DNA of 12,629 bases from Hemicentrotus pulcherrimus. Lineage: Eukaryota; Echinodermata; Echinoidea; Camarodonta; Strongylocentrotidae. The translations under genes were made by a program, and so were the position numbers. Of this stretch, positions 1 to 8,470 are shown piece by piece (positions within the stretch are counted from its first letter, which is position 1; every line of letters starts with the position of its first letter). The notes beneath the pieces are model-generated. The model was not told the origin of the DNA. It did no database searches and was given only the letters and a program-made list of their open reading frames with translations. Where the stretch lies: contig BEXV01000098.1 in NCBI GenBank assembly GCA_003118195.1, positions 70,589-83,217 on the forward strand. The letters run 5' to 3'.

Positions 1-238
1 CCCCCCCCCCCCCCTCCCTTCGGCTGCCAAGTGAAAATGTGATGTGCATAGAAAAACGCCATCATGTGTCCAGACCCACGCATAATACTCAACTCATCTG
101 GTAACTTAACCAAACACAGGATAACTCTGGATATAACTGTGTATTAAACTCAACTGTAACTTGAATTAAAAAAAGACGTTATCATGCACTGCTTTTTATC
201 GCTGTTACGCAGCTCCTGGACGATGCCCTGCATCTGCA

Positions 239-278
239 CCGACACCTTCCTTCCAGCGAATCAGTTTGAATTCACCTA
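239..278 (-). pseudogene. Decayed fragment of SELENOF exon 2
   Basis: Positions 239-278 match 5187-5227 of the SELENOF Cys-rich exon at roughly 36 of 41 aligned positions. The shared blocks are TAGGTGAATTCAAACTGA, GCTGGAAGGAA and GTGTCGG on the minus strand. One base is missing relative to the exon, so the frame is broken. Similarity fades on both sides and no splice sites or flanking exons accompany it. The likely origin is a partial duplication or retained paralogue scrap. I could not tell whether the adjacent minus-strand frame (about 180-260) is meaningful coding sequence. Confidence 0.6.
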
Positions 279-290
279 GCAAAAAGCTAG
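276..290. repeat. Small palindrome CTAGC-AAAAA-GCTAG
   Basis: A perfect 5-bp inverted repeat around five A residues, beside the SELENOF-like fragment. It may be fortuitous, or it may be a footprint of the event that ended the duplication. Confidence 0.4.
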
Positions 291-329
291 ATCCCCCACT
301 GCCTGAGTATATTATGTGTATTTCATATT

Positions 330-429
330 ATCGTTCCTGTTTTCAAGAAGTGACGGTAGTGAAGAAAATCCGCACTCACAGTGTATGCGATTTTTATTTA
401 CTACCGTCACTTCGTGAAAATAGGGACAT
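330..429. repeat. 100-nt near-perfect foldback (MITE scrap or miRNA-like hairpin)
   Basis: Arms 340-360 and 400-420 are inverted copies matching at 20 of 21 positions (core AAGTGACGGTAGT / ACTACCGTCACTT). Pairing continues inward (361-374 with 386-399, a few bulges and G-U pairs) to an 11-nt loop at 375-385. It continues outward (333-339 with 421-427). The whole forms one unbranched stem of about 40 bp. No target-site duplication is evident. Confidence 0.7.
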
Positions 430-1960
430 TATCATTTTTCTACTTATTGACCAACCAGATGACTAGAGGTCCATTTTTGATTATGCAAATTTATGTAAAT
501 TTAAATGTATAACAGGATAGCTTGCCAAAGGCATATATCTAAATAGGAAAATTATTAACAGTAATTTGCAGCTGAATATTGACATGCAATACTGTATATA
601 TGATGGATTTAATGTTTGGTTTTTTTCTCTCTCAAAGGTACTTATTTAAATTCACTTATAAATGTACATGTACCAATACTTTGGAAATTATGAAGTTCAT
701 ATGAAATACAAAATCAATCGTTATATGTGAACGCAAGATATTGTTTATTGAAAATTTTATAAGAAATACTTGATTTTAATTTGTCAAATACTGATTATTT
801 GTTTGTTGTTTTTCAGAAATGTTGATCTAAATTGTTACATTTGCTATCATGAGGAAAAGGAGAGGAGACGAGGGTGAAAGATTGAAATGGTCAGAATGGA
901 AGTGACACACTTTTAGAGACAGGTCGAGTTCTAGTAGAGACAATTTAAAAGAATTGTGAGCCTTTCTGTTTCATTTATTAGTTTGAAAGAATATGGAAGT
1001 TATGTCCCCTAAATAGGACAGCTCTTCAAATGCTCATGTTTTCGAAATTGGATGATAAATAGCTGAACACTTTGTTTGGACCAAGCTTTCATGTGTACAA
1101 TGAACATGAATTTTAGCAAGATAGAGTATATTTCTAATTTGATTGCTTGGACAGAACTTAATTTTTATTCATGTTTGGCATTTAATAGAGAGGGATGGAA
1201 GTGATCAAGAGAAATAGAATTAGAAGACCATAGCAGAAAATTAATCGAGTTGTGGCCAGAGGAAAAGAGAGCATGGAGAAAACAAAAGGCAAATGACACT
1301 TTCCATACTATTGTCATGGTATTCATCGTGTGTATATACATGTGTATTACAATATTCTACCATGAAAAGGGAGACAAATTCTTCATCTTATGGGCAAATT
1401 AACTACCTAAACTTGCAATGACTAATAAAATTTAAATAGACTATCCATTGCATTTAGTAAGCTGTGCAACCAGGACCTAACATATTTATATTTGTATTTC
1501 TGTAGTAAGGTAATGGATGCACATAAATTAACTAAATAGCCCTTACAGTTTATTCTTGAGAACAGATTGATTTAATAAGTGAGACATGATCACCAAGATA
1601 TTAATCACAAAATTACAAACAATAGCTGAATTGATGAATTACACATATTTTATTGATACTCACATCTACAACTTCCCTGAAAATACAGGCTTTTTTTTTT
1701 TTTTTACATCAACAATGAACATGCACATAAAAACCAGTACAAGGTAAATGTATAAATATATATCTCTGAACCAATGTATATATCATCTGGTCAGAGCTAC
1801 AAGGGTGTAGCTTTGCATTAAAGTGTACGAGCTAAAGCCCTTCTGGCTCCGAACAGATGATATTTGTAAACTGCCCATGATCAAGTTTGTTGAAATAAAA
1901 GCCAATTTTGCAGGGCTCAACACAAAGAGTACTTGTCAGCAAACAACTAAGATTTAAAAG
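430..1960. other. Gene-free AT-rich sequence
   Basis: I found no coding stretch with family resemblance, no clear splice-exon pattern and no inverted-repeat element. A pyrimidine tract plus AG at 815-817 resembles an acceptor, but the following sequence hits stops quickly. A 16-nt poly-T run sits at 1691-1706. Confidence 0.5.
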
Positions 1961-1982
1961 GCTTCCCACATCTAAAATTGGT

Positions 1983-1988
1983 TTTATT
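1983..1988 (-). terminator. SELENOF: Candidate poly(A) signal AATAAA for SELENOF
   Basis: This is the first canonical AATAAA on the minus strand beyond the SECIS; another lies at 1654-1649. Hexamers before or inside the SECIS (2641-2636, 2337-2332) would give a message with no intact SECIS. A functional selenoprotein mRNA should therefore end at this site or further on. Confidence 0.4.
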
Positions 1989-3126
1989 GAGATACAAAGT
2001 ACTAGTACATCAGGTGAGTTTGACCAAAATGTTATGACCTCCAGACATAAAATTAGTGAGAAGCCCTGCAAAGTGTATAATTAAAAGCTTTTATGACACA
2101 AAATCTTTGCAAACTTGTAACAACAGAGTAACAACAGCCTAAAAACTGCCAATTGCAAAATCAAGTGTAGTGAATCTAGTATGTGGCATTATAGAATCTG
2201 GACAACTCATGAAAATGGTGAAGCTATCTTCTTGTGAAATGTTTTGGTTTTACAGCATGTTCCATAATACATAAAAGAGTGTGAAGATGAGATTAAGCAT
2301 ACATTAGGATCCAACAGAACACACCACTTGGTTTATTGATCTGTTTTCATAGACTATGCTTAATCTCTATGCAGTCTGCTATAGTTATCCTTCATTCAAG
2401 AATCTTGGTTAACATTTTACAACAATGAATATACAATAAGACAAGGTGGAATTTGATTAAAAGGGAAATAGATTCATACATAAATCAATTCAAGATTCAA
2501 GAATGCTCAAGAATGCACCTGTTAATGTTTACTCCTCTGGGTAACACAAAGCTCCCTGAAAGACTGCACTTTGGCAGCAACTGAATACTTCTGGTTTGGT
2601 CAGCTAAATAGCAAATGTTAACAAAAGCTTCCTTATTTATTTTTAAATCCAGGGGGTGATGTTTGGTTGTATTGAATGAAGCATAACTATATCTGGCAAT
2701 TTAATCTTCACAGACTTCAGAAAAACATCAACACATTGCTTTTAGAAGAACATAAATTAATATTGGAAATTACACAACTACACCTCTTATTAGTTTATTC
2801 TGTACATTTATTTGGCCGTCAAGAACAAATTTCATTCTATATTATAAGATTTATACGCGATATGATATTCTCTCTTTCTACTTGTGTAGAAATAAAAAAA
2901 TGTTTGATCCTCTTCATAATCAATGCATGAATGGGTTTTAAGGCTAGATTTTTGTAATCATTCGCTTCTTTCTCAGACATTATGGGCTGCACCATCCAGT
3001 GCCGGAGTATGAATTCAATGAACTTTATTTGAGAAGAGAATTGGCAGTGTTAAGCAATGTGTTGACGTGATTGAACTATCTCTCTATTGCCTCGTATCAT
3101 TAATGAAATGAGGAATCGTGAAAACT
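1989..3126 (-). other. SELENOF: SELENOF 3' UTR (inferred)
   Basis: From the TAA stop to the first AATAAA beyond the SECIS is about 1.1 kb of AT-rich sequence with no coding signal. Apart from the SECIS and several AATAAA hexamers it holds nothing I can name. Short open frames on either strand here show no protein character. Confidence 0.55.
2289..2367 (-). promoter_or_regulatory. SELENOF: SECIS element of SELENOF, apparently form 2
   Basis: This stem-loop in the SELENOF 3' UTR directs selenocysteine insertion through SBP2 and the Sec-specific elongation factor. Helix I is a perfect 13-bp pair (2367-2355 with 2301-2289). An internal loop of 4 and 7 nt follows. The non-Watson-Crick core is AUGA (2350-2347) opposite GGAU (2312-2309). 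Helix II starts with AACAGA/UCUGUU (2345-2340 with 2318-2313). An unpaired AAA (2334-2332) sits 12 nt after AUGA. A short CC(AAGU)GG mini-stem (2331-2324) after the AAA suggests the form 2 layout. Strand, order and distance from the coding region all fit. Confidence 0.93.
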
Positions 3127-3261
3127 TTAATGAGATGGTTTAAGTCTCTCCATAAGGAATTCGTCAACTGAGTCGGTGTTCCACTTCTCAATGCTTAGAG
3201 TCTCGATGACCTTGTTTTTCTCATCCAAGAACTTCAAAACAGGATCCGCACCTCGCAGATA
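3127..3261 (-). CDS. SELENOF: SELENOF last coding exon
   Basis: This 135-nt exon follows acceptor TTTTTATGCAG. It codes 44 residues beginning YLRGADPVLKFLDEKNK and ending ERLKPSH, then stops at TAA (3129-3127). The RGADPVLKFLD and WNTDSVDEFL segments are the most recognisable C-terminal signatures of SELENOF. The 3' UTR continues in the same exon toward lower coordinates and carries the SECIS. Confidence 0.94.
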   Translation of the reverse strand, partial: YLRGADPVLKFLDEKNKVIETLSIEKWNTDSVDEFLMERLKPSH

Positions 3262-5770
3262 CTGCATAAAAAGGAAAACAGAAAGAGGAACTTATTTTTA
3301 AATAATTTCTTTCGTCCAAATAAGCTTTACCCTGTTCACAAGTTATCATAAACAATGCAATACAAAAGTGTATTCTCCATTTTGTTGATAGGAAAATGAC
3401 AATGACTTGCTCTTTCAATCAACTCGTTATGAGAAAGCAATAATTGGTGATAGGGTTTCCTTTTCTCTTTTTAATTTTTGTTTTAACCGGAGTAAAACAG
3501 CTACATATACCTATTTACATTAGGGCTATTAAAACCTTTTCAGAAAAGAAAATGCAACTGCTAAGGTAGCAATTATTGCATAGATAAGTGAATACATGTA
3601 TAGCTTACCTTGATTTTCAAGTTTGGATACTTTTTAGGCCTATCACCCTTTACAAAAGCTGAGAAGACAAAATACAAATACATTAACACAAAAAGAAAAG
3701 AGTTTAAAAGGAGTTAATAGAAACACATTAAATTGTAACTGATACAAGCTCTTTAAAAGTACACACTACTTGTGACAATACCCTAAAGCGTGTGCACCAT
3801 CATGTGCAGATTAGTAATTGAATCCAATGACCGAGGTAATACAAATTAAAATGTATACTGTACAGTGCTACGAAAGGTAGTTATATTAAGTGCTTTACAA
3901 ATGTGATTTTTATCAATACATACAAAACATATTTTTATATCTTTGAAGGTTCTAGGCTCGATTAGCATAAATGCTATTTTCTGGTTCTTTTTATGTTATT
4001 GTATTCAACTGTTTATACCTATTGTTTAATGTGTATCATTGGATAATAAATTACAAGTTCAAGTTCATAAGTATGTAAAAACATATGTATAAAAATTAAC
4101 CCACGTGGAAATGGGAATACTGGACAAAAAGCAGAGATTAAACTTGTAAACTTTCAAATTTAAAAATACTTATCAATGAAATGACCGGTAAATGAAAAAC
4201 ACAAGGAATATTTTGATATCCAAGTTTCCATCATGATAAAATGTGAATTTCTTCTCTTAATTTATATTCAGTGTTCAAAATAGCTATATACCGGTACTTA
4301 AATTTAGACATTTTCATCCTTCAACTGCCACAGTCTACTTGTTATTTTTCAATAGACCAGTTTACTAACGTATTCAAATTAATAATGTTTCTTTCCTAGG
4401 GAGCTAGTGACGAGTTATTATTATACTATATTACTAAAATACTTAGAATTCAGTCTGTATACACTACTTGTTGATAAGCCAGGCAAGCTTCAGGCAAGCT
4501 TTTAGGTTGTCAAGAACAACCGTTGTTTAAAAAATATGCATAAAATTTGAATATGTTAATAAAACCGTGCTATTGCTTAAATTAATGATCAACCGCAAGC
4601 ACTTGTGCTATGGTGATACAAGCAAAACTCTGATTGATGGAAAGCATCTGTATCTACACATGGAGAATACACTCACCTTGGATCTGTGGAAACCGACCCA
4701 ATTTTCATCCACACACTTCTAAATGAGCATGGTGGAATGGCTGTTGGAAGGAAGGTAGAGGATAAAAAAGAGAAAAGATACATCAAGTACATGATTAACA
4801 GAAAGCACCTGTCCTGATATGTTACTTCTCTTCACTGAAAGTTAACTTAGAAGTAAAGACTTGACCTTCAAATGTGAAAATGACACAGGGTAAATAAGAA
4901 ATATATCTCCTGATGTTCTGATGCTGTTTTATTGCAAAATATTTTTAAATTCTTTACTAAAATGTTAAAGATACGTCGCATTTTGGCAAGACAATAACTG
5001 TAATTTCAGTATGGATGGAGTCGACAAAATAGTAAAAGATAGTCAAGTTTCGCCCTGCTTAATCAATCATGTTATAAACACATACGGGAGAAAGAAAATT
5101 ACTCAGAGGAAACGAAATGACACCGAATTTGCACAACTTGAACTTACAGCAAAGTTATCTTCTTCAGTGTCATCTTGGCAGCACTGCCGACACGTTCCTT
5201 CCAGCTCATTCAGTTTGAATTCACCTAAATTACCACATGCACTACACAGAAGGTTGGAAGAGAATCCTTGGGTGAGGCATAACTCCGACGATAACTTCTC
5301 TAGGCTCCCGGCACTCCTGGCTACCTGCAAGGGAAGAATAAAAATTGAAAAATTATATTCTCCATCTTGCTTTTCTTTTCATGTCTTCTCATAAAGGCAA
5401 CCTCTTCAACTGGAAGGGCCCAGAAATATTTTGTCCCCAATCACAGTTCAATATTATGCCACAACATGGACAGTCAGATTATTGTAGGATGTTTATTGGA
5501 CAGCTGATATAGTGATATTTTATTTTTTATTTTTATTTATTTACAGAAGGAGACATCTTAACACATTATGTTACCATTGTTTAAATCCTAAATGCTTTCA
5601 ACTTTTATTTCATTAACAAGAACATGTGGGTTTCCTTTATCCATGTCCCATATCTTTACAATTATAAATTTCATTGTTTATTTACTTAAACTGTATCTGT
5701 ACTACTCCCCCAAACGGGAGAGTATGTTATTGTCACCTGCATGTTTCAATAATATATTGCCTTCCTTTCC

Positions 5771-5819
<49 letters not shown>

Positions 5820-5972
5820 CTTTCTAAAGGCTACCTTGTCCTTTTTCTCCATGCACTTGAACAGCCTATTTTGACTCTGTCACAACAAAATTTGAGAGAT
5901 ACACTATTAAGGGTTACTTACCTGTACAATAAGAACCAGGAAGAGTGCTAGGAGATACCACAGGTCCACCAT
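3127..5972 (-). CDS. SELENOF: Selenoprotein F (15 kDa selenoprotein), five coding exons, TGA read as selenocysteine
   Basis: ER-lumen thioredoxin-like selenoprotein. The family binds UDP-glucose:glycoprotein glucosyltransferase through a cysteine-rich N-terminal domain and takes part in disulfide quality control of glycoproteins. Coding exons on the minus strand are 5972-5922, 5324-5148, 4740-4677, 3658-3609 and 3261-3127. All junctions are GT-AG and the phases fit, giving 158 residues (human protein about 165). Residues 1-17 are a hydrophobic signal peptide. Residues 18-76 carry the Cys-rich domain with Cys33, 44, 47, 62, 65 and 66. The redox motif Cys86-Gly87-Sec88 lies in VCGUKLGRFPQIQ. 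The C-terminal part (YLRGADPVLKFLD, IEKWNTDSV) matches the conserved family tail. There is no ER-retention motif, as in other SELENOF proteins. A SECIS lies about 760 nt after the TAA stop. Recognition is from remembered family sequence, not a search, but the match runs through every exon. Confidence 0.95.
3609..3658 (-). CDS. SELENOF: SELENOF exon, middle of the thioredoxin-like domain
   Basis: This 50-nt exon begins after acceptor GTCTTCTCAG, supplies two bases to a split Ala codon, and then codes FVKGDRPKKYPNLKIK. It ends in AAG before donor GTAAGC (3608-3603), phase 0. It corresponds to the family segment between the redox motif and the conserved RGxDPVLK strand. It is too short to stand out as an open frame and was located from the expected protein sequence and splice phase. 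Confidence 0.92.
3659..4676 (-). other. SELENOF third coding-region intron
   Basis: A 1,018-nt AT-rich intron, phase 1. It contains an 11-bp perfect tandem duplication (CAGGCAAGCTT twice, 4480-4501) and no other structure I can support. Confidence 0.8.
4677..4740 (-). CDS. SELENOF: SELENOF exon with the selenocysteine codon
   Basis: This 64-nt exon lies between acceptor TTCCAACAG and donor GTGAGT (4676-4671). It enters in phase 0 and leaves one base (phase 1). It codes residues 77-97, with the redox motif Cys86-Gly87-Sec88 in HLEVCGUKLGRF. The TGA at 4707-4705 is in frame and both sides of it are conserved family sequence, so it is recoded rather than a stop. Simple gene finders would truncate or skip this exon. 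Confidence 0.95.
4705..4707 (-). other. SELENOF: Selenocysteine codon TGA (Sec88)
   Basis: The in-frame TGA lies within TGT-GGA-TGA-AAA (Cys-Gly-Sec-Lys). Together with the SECIS and conserved flanking residues this marks it as the catalytic selenocysteine of the CxU redox motif. Confidence 0.95.
5148..5324 (-). CDS. SELENOF: SELENOF exon encoding the Cys-rich UGGT-binding domain
   Basis: This 177-nt, phase 0/0 exon codes residues 18-76. It lies between acceptor TTCCCTTGCAG (5325-5335) and donor GTAAGT (5147-5142). It holds LSSELCLTQGFSSNLLCSAC and CRQCCQDD, the six-cysteine module typical of SELENOF, which in vertebrate proteins mediates tight binding to UDP-glucose:glycoprotein glucosyltransferase. 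A decayed copy of its central part lies at 239-278. Open frames on the opposite strand here are shadows of this exon. Confidence 0.94.
5775..5816 (+). repeat. (CT)21 microsatellite in SELENOF intron 1
   Basis: An uninterrupted 42-nt CT run inside the intron between the first and second coding exons. It is likely length-polymorphic. It also produces spurious Leu-Ser open frames. Confidence 0.97.
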
Positions 5973-6043
5973 GATGGTGGGGAGAGGTCCCTCCTAAGGA
6001 CGCTCTCTCAGGACCAGCACCAAGATTTCTGTTCCAAGAAGAT
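5922..6043 (-). CDS. SELENOF: SELENOF first coding exon (5' UTR plus signal peptide)
   Basis: The exon starts after an acceptor ending TTCTCTTATAG at 6044-6054. It contains 71 nt of 5' UTR with no upstream ATG, then the start codon at 5972-5970. The 51 coding nt (5972-5922) give MVDLWYLLALFLVLIVQ, a short hydrophobic signal-peptide core. The exon ends in CAG before a consensus GTAAGT donor (5921-5916), phase 0. G at +4 of the start codon supports this ATG. The upstream acceptor implies a separate non-coding first exon. If that acceptor is not used, the 5' UTR simply continues to higher coordinates. Confidence 0.88.
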
Positions 6044-6612
6044 CTATAAGAGAAAAGGATTAAAATTTGTGAAAGCCAGATCTTTCATAGACACCCTTCT
6101 CTGTTTCTTTCATATTTGTTTTCCCTTCTTTTTGCTGTTGCTTTTATTTTTCAACAATTTATACAATTCAATTTGAAGGATTCTTAATTTTGGACAGGAC
6201 AGTGCAGCTCAATGTTAAATGTTGTGTCTTTGTCTTGGATTGAAATGCCAGGATAAAGGATCTCACAAAACTGTTGATCTGAACCAACAGACTTTTTTTA
6301 CTCTCTCTATTCTTTTTTAAATTCCACTCAGATTAGCATGTTTAACCCAGTTCAGGGAAATGAGATCGTACATAAATTAGCAGTCTGGAGATTGTTACTG
6401 CTCTTGTCAATTTCTGCACAAAAAAGAAGTTAGGTACTTCGATATAATTAATAGATCTTGTCTTCTTGAACCAGGAAAATGCAGAAGAAAATGCTTTTAA
6501 TTACAAATTTGGGTTTCCAACTTGAAAATGATTTTTTTTTAAAATAAATTCCTTTTCCTCATAAACACACGTTATCTATCCTAAAAAAAAAAAAACCTGT
6601 AGTGGAGAATAT

Positions 6613-6710
6613 AGCGGAGCATATGATATAGCAGAGCATATAGCCGAGCATATAGCCGTTCATATTGCCAAGCATTAAGCGGCTCATAACGCAGAGCATA
6701 AAGCAGAGCT
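6613..6710 (+). repeat. 12-bp-period degenerate minisatellite
   Basis: About eight imperfect copies of AGCNGAGCATAT stand head to tail, for example AGCAGAGCATAT at 6630 and AGCCGAGCATAT at 6642. Spacing is mostly 11-14 nt, with 17 at the first step. It lies just after a poly-A run in the inferred 5' UTR intron of SELENOF. Confidence 0.8.
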
Positions 6711-7187
6711 CTAGGTGCTAATTCTAAATTTTAATTCAAAGCTACTTTCAATAACATTGTCCTTGATTCTTGAATGAAAATGAGTAGCCTCTACAAAAGA
6801 AAAATGATTTATTTTTGCTTTTCAAAACCAAAAGTCAACCTAACCTTTACAGAGTTATACTCTAATAAAATCAAAATTCTTCAAATTATTTTAAAGACAA
6901 ATGAGATTATGAGTACGTAAATTTCCTGTGGTTTTCTCTGTCTTACTTATCACAGTAGTAGATTTTTTTTCTAGGCTACTCGGGCGAGAAACAGAATAAA
7001 GATTAGGGCCTACACAAGATTCAATATATGGGACACACCAAACAAAGTCGCTTGGAGATTACTCACATTTTTAAATGCTCACATTCACACAAATCACACA
7101 AAAAGCATTGAAATACATACAGGTACTTATAATATTTTTTATACCCTACACAATAGAAAATCAAAGCAATAATAAAGAAATTCTCAC

Positions 7188-7260
7188 CTAAAATGTTCGG
7201 CTTTATCCACACGTCAGCAGAAGAGAGCAGAGGAGTGAAGGTGATATCCGGTATCCGAAT
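7188..7260 (-). other. SELENOF: Probable non-coding first exon of SELENOF (5' end uncertain)
   Basis: A good donor, TTTTAG|GTGAGA (break between 7188 and 7187), lies upstream of the acceptor at 6044 that opens the first coding exon. The intron between them would be about 1.14 kb. No start codon in the proper context lies in this segment, so it would be 5' UTR. The transcription start is not visible, so the upper boundary is only nominal. It needs transcript support. Confidence 0.4.
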
Positions 7261-7299
7261 ACCCGATTACGTTTATCAGATCATTGTAATTGGGGGCGG
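7210..7299 (-). promoter_or_regulatory. Candidate SELENOF proximal promoter: GC box, CCAAT and TGACGTG
   Basis: On the minus strand CCGCCCCC (7299-7292) runs directly into CCAAT (7293-7289). TGACGTG, a core shared by ATF6/XBP1- and CREB-type sites, lies at 7216-7210. No TATA box is visible. The cluster lies just upstream of, or within, the inferred first exon, which fits a TATA-less housekeeping promoter. Short motifs are common by chance, so this is suggestive only. Confidence 0.25.
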
Positions 7300-8170
7300 T
7301 TGAGTGCCTTTCAAAGTGGGGAGCACCAACATAAAAAGGCACTTCTGGAAACAAAGGGCACCTACAAAGGAAAACCTGAAGGCAAATGATTTTTAAAAAG
7401 ATAGACAATGGGTTATACCCTGTTTATATCCCGTTTATATCAGGGATGGTTTCAATATATATGTTTCTCTCTCTACATGATACTTGATTGAACCTCATGA
7501 TTTGCAGTTTGGTGTAATATGGTCTAAATTTTTTTAAAGATATGTGAGGTCGCTTAGTTATGAGAAAAAAACCATCCTAATAGGATTTTAAGCACAATCC
7601 AAATCAGTATCCAACCATGAAAGAATATGGAAAGACCTTTATATATAGTAAGAGACAAAAAGTAGTGGACTGCCTGAATATATTTATTTTTCTGCAATAT
7701 TGGATGATTGATATCTGGGCAAGAGGCATCAGCCCCCCCCCCACAGGCCCACAACCACCAACAATAGGAGATTTCCTAGGAATGCCCTTCTAATTAATAT
7801 GATATATATTTTTGTAATTATTTTTGGACCGAAACGAATTAAATTTTTTCATATTTTAGTTTCTTTGATTAATCTCTTGATTCAACAATACCTTTTCAAG
7901 ATTTTGTTTCTCTCTCTCTTCCTATAGTCCACGGTGTGGTGGTGCTCGATCTCTTCTTTTATTCTGTTTACCTTTTTCCCTTTTTGAGAGGGGGAGGCGC
8001 ACGTGTTGAGGACATCTTGCAAGAATGAAATTTGTCAAAAATCAAGAAATGAAATGGAAATGAACATAAGCCGTGAATACATCGATTGTGAAGGGTGGAC
8101 ATATTAAAGCCTGAGAGTGGCGGAGAATAATAAAGAAAACGATTGGGCATATTATGGGATAAGCGCGGAC
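7300..8170. other. Intergenic sequence, no gene seen
   Basis: It contains a short tandem pair of GTTTATATC (about 7422-7441), a poly-C run at 7733-7741 and AT-rich sequence. No open stretch resembles a protein. Confidence 0.5.
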
Positions 8171-8198
8171 AAGAGAGAGGGTAGAGGGAAAGATGGAG

Positions 8199-8202
<4 letters not shown>

Positions 8203-8234
<32 letters not shown>
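8203..8234 (+). repeat. (GA)16 microsatellite
   Basis: A 32-nt uninterrupted GA run within a purine-rich block (about 8171-8275). Confidence 0.97.
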
Positions 8235-8236
<2 letters not shown>

Positions 8237-8287
8237 AGAATTATCGAGAAAAGGGAAAGAGATGAGTGGGGATAAATAGATATTCTT

Positions 8288-8367
8288 TACCCCTCTTCCC
8301 TCCTCTACTCTCTCTCTCCCTCCCTTTCCCTCCACCCCCTCTCTCTCTCTCTCTCTCCCTCTCCCCC

Positions 8368-8402
<35 letters not shown>
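8288..8402 (+). repeat. Pyrimidine-rich tract including (TC)15
   Basis: About 115 nt almost free of purines, with CT runs at 8341-8357 and 8371-8400. It complements the purine-rich block just before it, so the two together form a low-complexity inverted repeat. Confidence 0.95.
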
Positions 8403-8403
<1 letters not shown>

Positions 8404-8470
8404 CAGCTATATTAGCCTGCGTCCGATATGTCGTCAGGCGCAGTGGAAGGGAAAGTGATCGACAGACCAT

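Noticed and set aside
266..466. 66-codon plus-strand open frame
   Set aside because: It runs through both arms of the foldback and is antisense to the SELENOF-like fragment. It has no protein character of its own.
815..960. Possible plus-strand exon after TTGTTTTTCAG
   Set aside because: The acceptor-like signal is followed by short, stop-interrupted frames and no recognisable peptide.
1691..1706. Poly-T run as the poly-A tail of a retroposed gene copy
   Set aside because: No intronless gene copy or target-site duplication adjoins it, and SELENOF here has introns.
5011..5394. 127-codon plus-strand open frame
   Set aside because: It is antisense to the SELENOF Cys-rich exon, and the minus-strand reading matches a known family with splice sites.
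5592..5951. Plus-strand open frames through the CT repeat
   Set aside because: They lie in SELENOF intron 1 and antisense to its first coding exon. The Ser-Leu runs come from the microsatellite.
8042..8470. Long minus-strand open frame rich in Glu-Arg and Ser-Leu
   Set aside because: It is simply the translation of the GA/CT repeats, with no protein-like composition outside them.
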